Below are positions 12,201 through 23,539 of a stretch of 64,000 bases of DNA, piece after piece. A model generated the notes under the pieces. The model was not told the origin of the DNA and did not search any database. It saw only the letters and a list, made by a program, of their open reading frames with translations. The DNA lies in NCBI GenBank assembly GCA_030686995.1, contig CM060704.1:120072042-120136041 (forward strand), given 5' to 3'. Source of the DNA: Artemisia argyi (Eukaryota; Streptophyta; Magnoliopsida; Asterales; Asteraceae). The stretch's first letter is position 1; the number at the start of each line of letters is the position of its first letter. The translations under genes were made by a program, and so were the position numbers.

Positions 12201-13961
12201 TCGAACGCTTACTAACATGACTTCTGAATTATGTCGGCCCGAACGGTAGTGAACGATATACAAAACATACATGTTTCATGAATCATTTCTTTCAAAGACT
12301 TACATTATACATCATACCACATCATGGACTAAATGCAAGATATATATATAGGCACTACTTCATATTCTTTACTCCGATCCTAAGTCGCGACATTCTATTA
12401 TAGGTTGCTCGTAGAAACCTTCACGATTCGACCGTTACATTCATTACTTGCTATCTTACTTAAGGTGAGTTCATAGCCCCACTTTCGATTACTTAATCGT
12501 TTTACAAACCCTTGGGGGAAATACATGCTATTTATAACCGAGCACAATGTTTTTAAATTGTATGCTTACCTGATTGTTTTATTATCACTAAGTACCAGCC
12601 TTGCTAAACCGATATCCTTGATTATGAACCATTTAATCACTAGCAATAGTGAGCGCGAATATTAATAATAGGCCTATTGGGATTGACGAATCCCATTTGT
12701 TTTGACTAAGTGCAAACAAATGCATTAATATTTGAGATTTAGGTATGTTAGCAAAGTACCTACCGGGATAAATCTGCCGATCGATATTGGTACACGTTAA
12801 CGTTATGGTGTCATAAGCTTAGTGTATAATACATGTTCCGGGCGTATAATAACGTAGCCTACCTGTTTTGTTTTCCAAACATTGGTGTGAGCCTATAACT
12901 CACACTACCAACATATTGTGTTCAATCGATTTAACAAACTCTATGAATATCACTCAACCTTTGTGTTGACCTCTCAAGCATGTATTTCAGGTTCATGACG
13001 ATCAAGGATGGAACGGAAGGGCACGGATACTCAAGAGGGCTATAAATTTTATTATCATTCAAAACTCATTTATTATACATTGTAAACATGGAACCAATTG
13101 GGACCTCATTTTGTAATCTCTGATATTTATATAATTTGAATGATAAACCTTTTCAAAACGACTCAATTGGAGTTCGTTTTCTATCATTGTGACTATTGTG
13201 CCGTCGAGTAACACCCAGTTTGAATTCCGCTGCATCCATGAATTGGGGGTGTTACACCGTATTCTTGTGTATGTTATACAAATATATCACTAATATGCCC
13301 AGATTAAATCAAGCTTTCCTTTAACATGTAGGTCAACTATGTGCCAGCTAGTTGTGACATCAAATGCAGCTGCTTAAAGTACGAGTGCTTTGGGTTGCTG
13401 TGCCGCCATATTTTTTATGTTCTTAGGATGTCCAAGGTCTTCCATTTCCCTAGAAAATACTTGCAGCGAAGATGGTCAAAGTATGCTCTGCCCAACAAGA
13501 TTGTCACAAGGCCCGTGGACGTTGCAAGCTTGTCAAATCCGGCAGAATGTGTTAATGGTGTTCTGAAGGAAATTTACGGCACTGTTGAAGATTCGGTCAC
13601 CCGTTTGGTCACTGATATTCAGAAGCTACACATTTACAAGGATGACCTTGATACATTACTAGAACAAGTGAAAATCGACATCCCAAATGCCCCTGAAATG
13701 AGCAAGAAAGAATTGTATGCTGCTGCGCTTGGTGTCACGGAACCTGTTGAGGTTAACATTATTGCCCCTGAATGTCATAATAAAGGATCTATTTCTTTGA
13801 AGAGGCATCAAACACAAGCCGAGAAAGCAATGAATCAATCAAAAAAGAATCTGCGTAAATGCAGTGCTTGTGGAGAGCTTGCTTATCATGATTCTCGCAA
13901 CTGTCCCACCAAGAAGAAAGCAAATGATGAAGAGATGGACGATCCAAACAATGATGCATAA
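288..13961 (+). CDS. FAR1/FRS-type MULE transposase-like protein, seven exons
   Basis: My spliced model has exons 288-333, 753-800, 946-1254, 1321-1855, 1941-2199, 2922-3509 and 13332-13961. All introns are GT-AG and all phases agree. The total is 2,415 nt (804 aa), close to Arabidopsis FAR1/FHY3 length. Domains in order: FAR1 DNA-binding region at about residues 88-179 (CGC near 150, ending HNH); MULE transposase core with Asp306 in SFDATFR and Asp367 in VVTDQDP, then LCMWH; an SRSESQN motif; a SWIM zinc finger (C607, C609, C619, H621); and a C-terminal zinc knuckle (C772, C775, H781, C786). The family covers both MULE transposases and domesticated light-signalling regulators. The convergent Ulp1 gene and the TIR-like end near 25.2 kb favour a transposase here. 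Intron 6 holds a 9.7-kb retroelement. The 66-bp intron 3 removes an in-frame TAA at 1302-1304; if it is not spliced, the gene is broken in its DNA-binding domain. Confidence 0.8.
334..752 (+). other. Intron 1 of the FAR1-like gene
   Basis: This is non-coding and AT-rich, with two related stretches containing acatatg(a/c)ttatgtac (near 504 and 665). A stretch near 549-588 (aagattgg... to gtggatactgaaat) recurs in diverged form in intron 5 near 2551-2591. No gene was seen. Confidence 0.5.
753..1007 (+). repeat. Tandem exon duplication at the 5' end of the FAR1-like gene
   Basis: Exon 2 (753-800) and the start of exon 3 (from 946) are near-identical copies, including the preceding poly-T/AG acceptor, and lie 193 bp apart. 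Both encode a TP(Q/R)AVNNEPH peptide. Copy 1 ends at a good donor, GTGAGT. At the same place copy 2 reads GTGGGT, and the exon continues in frame. Confidence 0.75.
2200..2921 (+). other. Intron 5 of the FAR1-like gene, with MULE-associated repeat units
   Basis: This 722-bp GT-AG intron contains units such as gggtctttggtt(c/t) followed by cacatagatacatagataca (2290-2345). They match the tandem units in intron 2 of the Ulp1 gene at 19.3-19.9 kb. A 30-bp motif around cccgtcgctgctaatcatg is also tandemly duplicated at about 2382-2445. Confidence 0.55.
3520..3524. repeat. Left target-site duplication of the LARD (ccgta)
   Basis: The five bases directly before the TG of the first LTR are identical to 13257-13261 directly after the CA of the second LTR. 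Confidence 0.95.
3876..3934 (-). other. 5S rRNA-derived segment in the 5' LTR
   Basis: Read on the - strand, this stretch follows the 3' half of plant 5S rRNA. It has GTTAAGCGTGCT (box A region), TTAGTAC (intermediate element) and TTGGGTGACC then TGGGAAGTC (box C region). A TTTTT run, a possible Pol III terminator, follows within about 20 nt. Upstream (3935-3960) is GTGGTCTAACGGTTA, which resembles a tRNA A box. Box A has changes, so promoter activity is not certain. 5S-bearing LTRs are known in Cassandra TRIMs, whose LTRs are far shorter. Confidence 0.7.
4581..4623 (+). promoter_or_regulatory. Putative LTR core promoter: paired W-boxes and TATA
   Basis: The palindrome TTGACTAGTCAA (two inverted TTGAC W-box cores) lies about 25 bp before TATAAAT at 4617-4623. 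This would be the U3/R boundary of the LTR. WRKY control is an inference. The same block is at 10829-10871 in the 3' LTR. Confidence 0.5.
7012..7023 (+). other. Primer-binding site (initiator Met tRNA)
   Basis: TGGTATCAGAGC starts 3 bp after the 5' LTR. It is the standard complement to the 3' end of plant initiator Met tRNA. Confidence 0.92.
7143..7437 (+). repeat. Tandem repeat, about 50-bp unit, in the LARD internal region
   Basis: Units of the form gcattttatgctacatgaac followed by an AT-rich gtatattgatatataca stretch are repeated. The last three are almost identical; earlier ones are diverged and carry an extra agcatttccccg segment. Confidence 0.85.
7535..7900 (+). repeat. Tandem repeat, 37-bp unit, in the LARD internal region
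   Basis: About eight near-perfect copies of a unit containing ttttccaagacattgtgaga and tacaatggtctcatt. One to two diverged copies follow. Each unit holds the dyad cattgt...acaatg, so the array can form a series of small hairpins. Confidence 0.9.
7926..9469. other. Non-coding middle of the LARD
   Basis: No retroviral protein motif was found in any frame. One 114-codon frame (7926-8270) has no recognisable feature and I take it as chance. From 9340 to 9460 a gaagccatgtagccatatgc-type segment occurs twice in diverged form. Confidence 0.6.
9470..9600 (+). repeat. Degenerate tandem repeat, about 36-bp unit
   Basis: Four diverged copies of ctatatcaattcctattgatattcgac lie near the 3' end of the LARD internal region. 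Confidence 0.7.
9786..13256 (+). repeat. 3' LTR of the LARD
   Basis: This is the second copy of the 3.5-kb LTR, offset by 6,248 bp from the first over most of its length. It is preceded by the purine-rich aaggggtagaga (likely polypurine tract, 9773-9784) and followed by the TSD. It repeats the 5S-like segment, the TATA box and the W-box palindrome. Confidence 0.93.
10124..10182 (-). other. 5S rRNA-derived segment in the 3' LTR
   Basis: This is the same sequence as 3876-3934, including the downstream TTTTT on the - strand. Confidence 0.7.
13257..13261. repeat. Right target-site duplication of the LARD (ccgta)
   Basis: Identical to 3520-3524. Removing the element and one copy restores an 85-bp intron with an intact GT donor (3510) and AG acceptor (13330-13331). 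Confidence 0.95.
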
Positions 13962-14547
13962 TAACTTTGGGTCTTTGATTTTACTTTCAAATAATATTAG
14001 TCCTTTTGCTGAAACAATATTGTTAACGCTTTATTGGTTATTTTCGTATTCCAAATTCTGGTTCTGATTTATTTTAGTTCAATACGTTATCGTTTTTTTA
14101 TTCCTTTTCCCAGAATGTATGTATGTACCATCAAAGAAACTTATATCCATGTTTTTTAAGTTCCTTTTCAAAGAATGTGTTTCTTATAGGTTACCAGCCT
14201 CCCATATTCCATGTCTTACTGGTTTTTCCCATGTATATCCATGTGTTTCTTACAGTAGCATATACTTTAATCTGTTATGTGTCACCAGCCTCCAAAACCT
14301 TCCATGTCTTACTGGTTTTTTTCCGCTGCATAAGTCACCTTATTTTCTTGGGTGTTTGGGACAACTTTTTGATATCATCAAAATTGGGTTTGCCTATGCT
14401 TTTTTTGCTGATATATGTAACATTTATTTGATTTATATGCTTCAGATTTAATCCTTTTAATGTGCATGATTATCTTCCCATTATATATATGATATGCTCA
14501 TTTAAAAAAAAATCCCCAACCTTAATGGCCATTATCCCTAATCGATC

Positions 14548-14555
14548 TATAAATA
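14548..14555 (+). promoter_or_regulatory. TATA box of the zinc-knuckle mini-gene
   Basis: TATAAATA lies 54 bp before the ATG at 14602. That is a good spacing for a plant promoter with a short leader. Confidence 0.6.
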
Positions 14556-14601
14556 CACCAGCTATTCATCATATCTCATAATTCACATCCAAGTATTCAT
14601 C

Positions 14602-14957
14602 ATGTATTCACTCCACATTTCTTCCATTCAAGGTAAATACTATGCTTTCTATTTAAACTTTAGTCGATACATTCTTATACGAAAGCGGGTTCCTGTTCTT
14701 TAACAATTAATAAATGAAATTTCTTTTCGTTCTATCTTATTAATTTTAAAGTTACAGGTCGTGATTGTTGCATGTCTAGTAACCCAAAAATGTACATCAG
14801 TTTCATGAAACCCAACAACCGAATGCGGCTATGCCATTACTGTGGCAAGTACGGATACCATGATGCAAGGAACTGCCCCCACAGGAAATACGACAAAGGA
14901 AAAACCGTGCACCAGGTTCTCTACAAGAAAATTTATGCGTACGACAATAATCCTTGA
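14602..14957 (+). CDS. Zinc-knuckle mini-protein, two exons, 76 aa
   Basis: Exon 1 is 14602-14632 and exon 2 is 14758-14957. The 125-bp intron has a GT donor (GTAAAT) and an AG acceptor (ttacag), and the phase-1 join stays open to the TGA. The protein carries CHYCGKYGYHDARNCPHRK, a CX2CX5HX4C knuckle of the same spacing as the one ending the FAR1-like protein (CSACGELAYHDSRNC), only 0.8 kb upstream. The basic tail KYDKGK follows. Role unknown: it could be a duplicated terminal exon with its own promoter, or an accessory nucleic-acid-binding protein of the MULE. The TATA box, start codon, splice sites and open frame together suggest a real gene, but expression is unproven. Confidence 0.6.
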
Positions 14958-15671
14958 AACGCTATGTCTTTGGTTTTAAAGTTGTACTATTTACGTTATC
15001 GTTAGTCGTTAAGGGTGTTCTTGGTTACTATTGAACTTGAAGTGTTCCGGTTTAATTTTGAAAAATATCGTGTCCTTTTTATTCATTTATACTTTTACTT
15101 GTCCCATTCTCTTTATTTACACCATATGCATCAGTTTTTCTGTTATTTTCATTACATTAGCAAATGCATCAGACATAATTTAGATGGGATTACCGGTTCA
15201 ATCACACATAGACGGATACATTTTGCACAGGTTATGGGGGTGTTTCGATCAACACATGTACACGTTTTAATCCATTTTGTGTGCAAGTTTGTATGCAATT
15301 ATGCTTATCCCATTTGAAAGCATTGTTGTTTTGGCCTGCAATATACTTGTACATTACATGGTTCTAGATTATATACTATAACCAAACCTATACAAGTTTG
15401 TACCATTAAAACTTATATACTATACTCAAACCTATACAAGTTTGTACCATAAAAACTTAAGACTTTTTTGGAAATAAAATACTGAATTTAAATAGCATTT
15501 CATAAATAGATAGATTAGCATCTTGCTACACATCAGTTCAACTATTTAGTGTACCAAAATAACCTTTTGTTCTGAGTTATGCTACACCAACCATTATAAT
15601 CCAAAAGTAACATAACTCCGTTCCAGTAAACAAGTCTTCTAGTAACTAAAACTTATTATGCCACTGACACG
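14958..15671. other. Intergenic region between the convergent genes
   Basis: No gene was seen. A roughly 50-bp phrase around actatacccaaacctatacaagtttgtacc is tandemly repeated at about 15,375-15,455. This stretch must hold the 3' ends of both convergent transcripts. Confidence 0.5.
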
Positions 15672-18600
15672 CTATAGCATTTTCGTAACACGCGCATAAC
15701 ATGTTTCATACGAAGCAGCCTCTAACCTTTGCCTTTCTTCAGCTGGCAGCAATTTGTGCGCTTGAACTTCCATTTCAAAGTCAACTTTCTTATGGTTTAG
15801 GTCCGTCAAGAGCATTTTTGCCGCATACTTCTTACGGAGTTCATCCAGTTGGTGCTGCTGATCCTTCCCTTCTCTTCTTAACCCACAAAGGTCATCATAT
15901 TCCCCGCCAAAGAGGTACGTCTCCATATGTCGCATCGCAAAAACCCCACAGTCAATGACGTTATTCTTAGTCATACATCCCAAACGTAAGATCATCCTTT
16001 TAGCATATCTGAGAAACCCCTGTGCTGGATGATTTTCGAATGAAAGAAAGTCTTCAAACCTAGCGACCTGTTGGTTTGATCAACAAACAGTGTATGCATT
16101 TAACCACACAGTACTTAAAAAGACAAACTTCATTCGTATTTAAACGTACCAGAAAATCAACAAGACCACCGTATCTTTTTGACGCATCTTCAATCTCGGA
16201 AAGCATATTATCCAGGATATGTACCTCCTTCCTTTTGAGATGGATACATACAACGTAAAAATGATTACCCTGGAGTATGGGGAAAAACACCTATCACATA
16301 AGAATAAACACATAGATTATTATCCGTTTTCATAACAAGTAACTTTTTTTACACTTATGTATCACTAATTAGGTAATGCCATTTTTAGGACACGAAAATT
16401 ACCAAATCCACATTAATCAAACTTCCATACACTGTGCTTTCCAAAATGCCCTTCATGCCTTTAATGAATTTATCTGATGACTCCTTGACATCCAATCCTT
16501 TGCCTTTCAAATCCTTTACATCCCATTGGCGTTGTTTCCATGTAAATTATTTTTTAGTAGTTACAGTTTAACAACATAAACAATATGCTTAACATGTACC
16601 ATTCTACTAATGTCTTAAATCATACATACCATAAGTGAAGTATCACAAAACACCTTGCACATAAGCTTCTTCGGATCACGGTATCTCTCACAATCATTTA
16701 GGACTTTTGTGAACATGTCTACCGCCTCACTTGATATCATTATTCCGGGGTACAAGCTCTCAAACACGATCCTCGGTGCATATGCATAATCAGTCTGGAA
16801 CAGGATGTCCCTATAACACAAATAACAATGAATAAACAGAAAAATTTAACAGGTTATATGTAACAATTAGTAGCATCACATGTTTTCTTACGTTTCTGAT
16901 AAACGACCGATGAACAAACAATCAGTAGCTCTTTTCTCGTGCCCCGACAAACCAACAGCCAAAGAACATGCCCTTCTTACCCACGGGGAACATAAGACTT
17001 CTGCTGGTCTGCCATAACGTTTAGGCCTAACATTCGTATCCTTTGGGATAATGGTCTGTAAAGGTGCTACATCACAAATGGTGTACGGAGTAATTGCCCC
17101 ATTAGACACATTCCCCGAAACACCTGATTCTTGTCTACCAACTATTAATTTTTCAGGAGTAAAACATTCGAAATGTGGTAATCTTGAGAATCATAAACCT
17201 GTAAGGATTCCAACAGCTCTTCCGCTTCAGCAAATAATTTGTCCCCACCTGACACATCTACACTTCTACCCTGTGTTGCAGGTGGTTGTGTTATGTTCAA
17301 ATCAAATTTTGAAACATTTACCTTATCACTTCTTAGCCTATTCTCTTTATTACTTCTTTCTGCTGACAATTGTTCACTATATTCCACATAAGCAGATGGT
17401 GTCCCATAAAACTGAGTAAACGGGAATGGTTCATCCGGTGCATCCTTGGAACTCCATGTCTTTGGTACATCATTTTCCGGAGTACAATAATCCCCATCAT
17501 TCCCGTCCTCAGTTGGTTTCACACTCTCACTTGCTGGCTCACGAAACATACGTGCACGAAACAAAGCATCACGTAGCTCCTTCATCTGAAGAAGTCCTTC
17601 ATTAGTCGGATTTTCTTCAAGCGCTGCATCCAAGCATTCGTCTGCCTCATCTATAAGCTCACCCACTTTTTTGTATTTCGCCGCCAGACTCTTTATAGTT
17701 TCCTGTATTACAACACAATAACCAAATTACAAATCAGCATATGAAATATTGCATGTACCATATACACGTTACAACATACCAAGTAAATAACACTACTTTT
17801 TTTGTAACAGCCAGCAAAACACGGGCTTCTAGTTTATCATTTATATTCCATTCTGAAGCACAACTAACATGCGTATACGTAGATTAACGATACATTTTTT
17901 TTAACTCATAAACATGCTTTAAATGCCCCAAGTTCATTTTTAAAACTACTTATAATTACCTCAACACTATTTGGACTCACCTCAACATTCTTCGGACTCA
18001 TCCTCTCTTCTTCTAATTTGTTGAAAATGTCTACTGTCCAATTGTTTACCAATGGCATTTGAACATCCCCGTTTCCTCCACTTTGGCGCATTGATTCAGC
18101 GTACACAACCTACGGGATCATTACATATTTCAATACACAACAAAATTTAGTTTTAAAATAAAAATCAACTAGTACATTATATTTAAAAACATACCAACAG
18201 AACAATCACTGGCCCGCAATAATGGGTAGTCTTAATCCAGCTTTTTTTCGTCCTAACGAGACACCCAAGAATATAGCTACACCAATCAAATCCATGGATA
18301 TCGTTCTCATCCTGGATATAGTTAAAAAAAACCTTAAGTTCACTGTAGCGTTCTTGTTAGCTTCTCCAATTGATGTTAAGTAGAGAACCAAAAAATTGAG
18401 CTTAAACATCCACCCTCCTTCTTGTTGGGTGTATATCTGTTTCTCGACGGGGATGTGTTTATACCTTGTCGTACTTTCAAACTGCTTCTTCCATTCAACC
18501 ACAAGAGGGTGTCTGAAATCAGCTTCATCAACTGCTTCCACAGGTACATTCCCCATTGGTATCCCAAGCACATCCCTAACTTTTTCCTTCGTAATACTTA

Positions 18601-19334
18601 TTTCCTTACCATCCACATTCAGTACGCATCTATCCTCATCAAAGTTATCTAACAGCCAATAACTTAACCTAGTTGGTACATCCTTAATCTTAAAGCCAAG
18701 GACGGCTCCAAACCCCATCTCCTTAACATCTTCTCTCTGCTTTGTGGACAACTTTGGTAGTAGGCGATGCAACGACCACAATGATATTCGTTGATGTACC
18801 CGGTCTACATCAGGTACCTTACAATCGACACCCTTTTCACCTTTATTCTTCTCTACAGCCTCATCAACCAACTTACTATTGCGGATTCGCTTCCTCACCC
18901 CGACATCATTATCCACATCTTCCTCATGCTCCTTCTCCTCATCAATTATACCCTTTTTTCCACATTTTTTTTTCAAACCTAACTTTCGTTTCCCAACATC
19001 CTTCTTCACCAGACCATCATCACCACCTTTGACCTTGGAAACAATAAAGAATTTACTTCTCTTCCGATGTCCCTTATTCACTTCACCCCCTTCATCAACT
19101 TTCTCCATTTTCCCTACAACTGAAGGTATAAACACATCCCCTTCCAGACTACCCACAGGACGTTTCATTAAACGTCTTTTCCTTGTTCCTGACCTCCTAT
19201 TACCTCCATGAATTCCAGTTCCTGTATCATGTACATATGTTTATTCAAATCATTAAAAATATAAATAATGGCCTTTTTAATCGGCGCCGCGCATTGTATC
19301 ACATGTATATAACCAATCCTTATATTAACTATTG

Positions 19335-19913
19335 GATATAAGGGTGTATGGCTCAGCACATAGATACATAGATACACAGGGGTGTTTGGTTCATTCTCAG
19401 ATACATAGATACATCCCGATGGAACGATACATTCCAGCTCACATACCATATCAAATACATGTTATATGGGTATTTGGTTAGTTCACAAACACACATATTC
19501 ATCCCGATACAACGATTACATTCAAGTTGACATACCCCCATTACATATAACCTATATGAGTGTTTGTTCCAGTTAACGAGATATAAGGGTGTTTTGTTCA
19601 GCACATACATACATAGATACGCAGGGGTGTTTGGTTCATTCTCAGATACATAGATACATCCCGATAGAACGATACATTCCAACTCACATACCATATCAAA
19701 TACATGTTATATGGGTATTTGGTTAATTCACAAACACACATATTCATCCCGATACAACAATACATTCAAGTTGACATACCCACATTACATATAACCTATA
19801 AGAGTGTTTGTTCCAGTTAACGAGATATAAGGGTGTTTGGTTCAGGACATACATTCATAGATACACAGGGGTGTTTGGTTCATTTTCAGATACATAGATA
19901 CATCCTGATATCA
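19335..19913. repeat. 245-bp tandem repeat in Ulp1 intron 2
   Basis: Copies start at about 19335, 19580 and 19825; the third is cut by the solo LTR. Each unit is built from smaller pieces of the form gggtgtttggttc plus cagatacatagatacat. Diverged units resume at 24,205-24,500 after the insertion and also occur in intron 5 of the FAR1-like gene. Confidence 0.85.
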
Positions 19914-21705
19914 AAGATTGATCGAGTCCGAAACGGTCAGATTTTATTGACCAAGGTCAACAAGTCAAAGACAGCTCAATTCCAATACTCCGTGGATAGT
20001 ATAGTGTGTCCCCGGGTCGTTATATCCCAGCGAGATTGCAATGGTGTTTTAGAAAACGGTTTTGAGAATGAGTGGCACTGAGGACAGTAGCCAAGATGAT
20101 TGGGAATTGATTATGCTACTGAATTTTGGTATTTGGACAATGATATAATATATAACAGATACACAGATATATTCACAAATGCACAACTTGGAATCAGATT
20201 ACAGACAGAAAAGTGGGTTTTGAACAATTACAAACTACAGGGGGTGCAAGTGAAACTTTTTAAAACTTAAAATTAAAAGAAAATTAGAAATGAAAATGAA
20301 ATTATGAAAATGATTATTTTAATATTTAAATATTACTTAATTAATTAAAACTATTTTAAAATCTAATTTAAACCTAATTTAAATTAACTAGAAATGATAA
20401 AGATTACAAATTAACTTAAAAATTTGCAAAACTAATTTCTAAACCTTAAAATGAACTTGAAGAAAGTATAAAAAATAAAAATAAATATTTTTGTCTTTTT
20501 ATGAGTTTTTTGTTAATTAAAAACTAATTATATTAACTATACTAATTAAACTATTTTAAATTACTAATAATACCTAAATGACTTAGAAAATTATGGAAAA
20601 TTTTATAAAACTAATTAACCATCATAGGAATCCTACAAAATTATTAAAAGCTTCTAAAAATTATTTTTGGACTGTTTTACTAATTATTCACTTAATTATT
20701 AATTTAAATCTAATTTAACTAAATTAAATGAGAAAATTGGAAAATGAACAGTAGAAATTAAAAATATATTTTCTAAAAGTTTTAACTAATTTATAAAACC
20801 TAGGAAAATTATAAAAACCTACTGTTCTTAATTAAAATTTAAGAAAACTAATTAATTACTAATTTTACCAAATTAATTATTTAAACTATTTTTAATTCTA
20901 ATAAATTGTAAACTGATAAAGAAAAATCTAAGAAAATTATTATAAATACTTTAATATAATAGGAAATTAAGAAAATTATGAAAATGATAAAGTGCTTATT
21001 AATAAGCTGAGAAGAAAAATGAAAAAGATAGAATCTATTAAATAGAAGCTATCACTAATTTTAAATTTGGTTTTTTTCTTGGTTTTTCTTTTTGACAGAT
21101 GATAATAAGACAAAAATAAGAAACTTTTGTAAAATGACTTTTGTTTTAGCTTAAAAATAAGCTGTGTGCACCCCCTCTTATCCAAATAGTTGACTTATTA
21201 GCTTATTAGGACTTAAGCAATTGTGAAAAAGCTAGGAAATGAGAAACTAAGCATGCACAGATGTATATCAACTGAAAATAAGCCAATTAGAACAAAGAAG
21301 CTTCTCAGAATAAGCTATAATCCTCAAATAAGCACTTATGTTGTTACCAGGCCAAATCAGGCCAAACCTAAGGGTTTTGGACCTCTGTGGGGTCCACAAA
21401 AGAGCTCAGGGGTCCAAATGGAAAATTGAAACTTGAAAAGGGACTGGTAGGCTTCAAAATAAGCCAATAAGCAGGGCTTATGGCTTATTAATGAACTCTG
21501 GGTGGGGCAAAGAAAGTTGGGTCTCACACTGAGTACTCAGTGTTTACTCAGGAATTGATCAAACTTAAAGGCACTAGCAGCCCCATCAAATAAGATCAAA
21601 ATGGAAAAATAAGCATTGGTCTATCAAGATGAGTTGTTTGGCTTTCCAAAAAGCCAAAAAGCTCAGGGTGGGTCCCACTAATGAAGTAGCTATGGTCTAT
21701 TGAAG

Positions 21706-21830
21706 TTGAGTTACTTATACTGATGACTCAGTATAAAGTTTTGAAATCAGCAAACTTGAAATCAGCAAACTCAGTATAAAGTTTTGAGTTACTTATACTG
21801 ATGACTCAGTATAAAGTTTTGAAATAAGCT
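21706..21830 (+). repeat. Short direct duplication inside the solo LTR
   Basis: A block containing gagttacttatactgatgac and tcagtataaagttttgaaat occurs twice, with a partial third copy of the second half between them. Confidence 0.8.
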
Positions 21831-23539
21831 ATGCTACAATGAACTGAGATCCAATTTTATGACTAATCCTAAAAGCACTACTGATAAGCTTTTCAAAAAG
21901 CTAAAAATCAAGTCCTAAGGTTTTGGTATGCACCCTGGAGGGGGCTTGAAACTTTGACTAAAACCAACAGTACCTTTGTGCAGGGCAGTACCTTGCCCTG
22001 CAGGTCTAAATAAGCCTTTGCACAAGCTTAAATAAAAATCTTAAAAATAAGCTGGATGTGGAAACTTGTAGTCTAGGTGACAAAGTTTAACTTCTGAAAA
22101 GATCAAGGCTTCAAGTTTAACACAAAAATCACAAGAATTCTCCCTAGTTTTGGGTTTCTGAAACAAGTGAACTTTTGACTTTTTTTGAAACTTTGAACCA
22201 GGATGACTTTTATGAACTTAAATCTTGATTTTATGATTGATACTGGTTAATTAAGCTAAACTAAGACCAAATTAAACTAAACCACTCATTGATGAATGGA
22301 AATGGGGCATATGCCTCTCTTTAACCAACACAGAGGGTAAATTTGGCCTATTACTAACTGATTTTGACTTTTTTATGAATAAGACCTAGTTTTTGTGGTG
22401 TTTATGACTTACTAGAACCTAATGTGACTAATATCAAACAGAAAATACAACAGAAACAACTAGGAACACAGAGTATTAGCTAAATCCAAACACTACTATT
22501 CTAAATGAAAATCAAAGGAAACTGAGTTAACTGATACAACAACCTAAGCTAATGATCAATAACTATTTAATAAGCTAAAATAGAACTAAACAAGAAATGA
22601 TTAACTATAAATAGGCAATAAAGACAGAGATCATAGAAATTTAAGAAATTTCTTACAAAAGCCTTCCAAGCATTCTTTTTATGAACCAAAGACCACAGAA
22701 CCAACCTATAGAATCCCCATGGATTCACTAACCCACAGCCATCCAATATTTACTGTGCTCCAGCTTTGATCTTCATAAACCTGCAAATGTTGACTTTCTT
22801 TGACTTTTTGTGTTTTTGAATTTTCTTGTAACTAAACTGAATTTTATGGTTTCTAAAAGCTTGTCTAAGCTTTCTGGGAGCTTACATGAGCTTAAGAGTC
22901 CATAAGTACTAATGATAACAACAATACAGTAGATTAAGGGATTTGAAATAAAAATGAAAATTGCACAAGGTAAGATATAACTTAAAACTTGACTTTGATT
23001 GATGAAAAACCTTAATAGTACACTGAAAATACAAGTTACACTATTTTAAAGCTGAATTACAAACTGAGAATTTTGAAAACTACATAAACGACTTAAAATT
23101 TCTAAAATTAAGCTAATACTTCTTCACTTGATCTTCTCTTCTATTTATAGGCCTGGATTAGGGTTTCTCTTAACCTTCTGAGCATTTCCCACTTGTTTCT
23201 GAGCCATTGGATCAATGAGGGCCTCTAATTGAGCGCCACGTGTTTTGGCGCCAAAACCATATTTTGCAATTTGCTCTGATAACTTGAGGGGTGGGGGTTT
23301 GCATTTAATGTGGAGGTGATGGGAGGTGAAAGGTGGGTTGGGCGGTGGAAAAGTGATGTGCAAGTGGGGATGGGGGGATAAATACCGTTGGTGGTTTTGT
23401 GGGCGGTATTGAGTGAGAGGGAAGGAGGGAAGGGGTGTTTGACCGGGTTTGACCCTGGTATTAATACCAGGGTGGGCTTTGTTTGTTTTGGGCCAAAACA
23501 AGGGAGTGGGCTTTGGGGTTTTGGATTGGACTTGGATTT

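Larger units (their letters stand above)
3525..13256 (+). mobile_element. Non-autonomous LTR retrotransposon (LARD-like), 9.7 kb
   Basis: The element has 3,484- and 3,471-bp LTRs around a 2,777-bp internal region that encodes no gag, protease, reverse transcriptase or integrase. It starts TGTAACAA and ends GTGTTACA, with a perfect 5-bp TSD, an initiator-Met tRNA primer-binding site and a weak purine tract. By eye the LTRs differ by one 13-bp indel near 3573 and about four substitutions, so the insertion is recent. Long LTRs with a non-coding middle fit the LARD class, which depends on a Ty3-type partner for proteins. It lies in sense orientation inside a native 85-bp intron of the FAR1-like gene. 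The splice sites on both sides are untouched. Confidence 0.93.

Noticed and set aside
18396..19211. Several + strand open frames rich in His, Ser and Pro
   Set aside because: Antisense shadows of exon 3 of the Ulp1 gene, which has the better splice context and homology.
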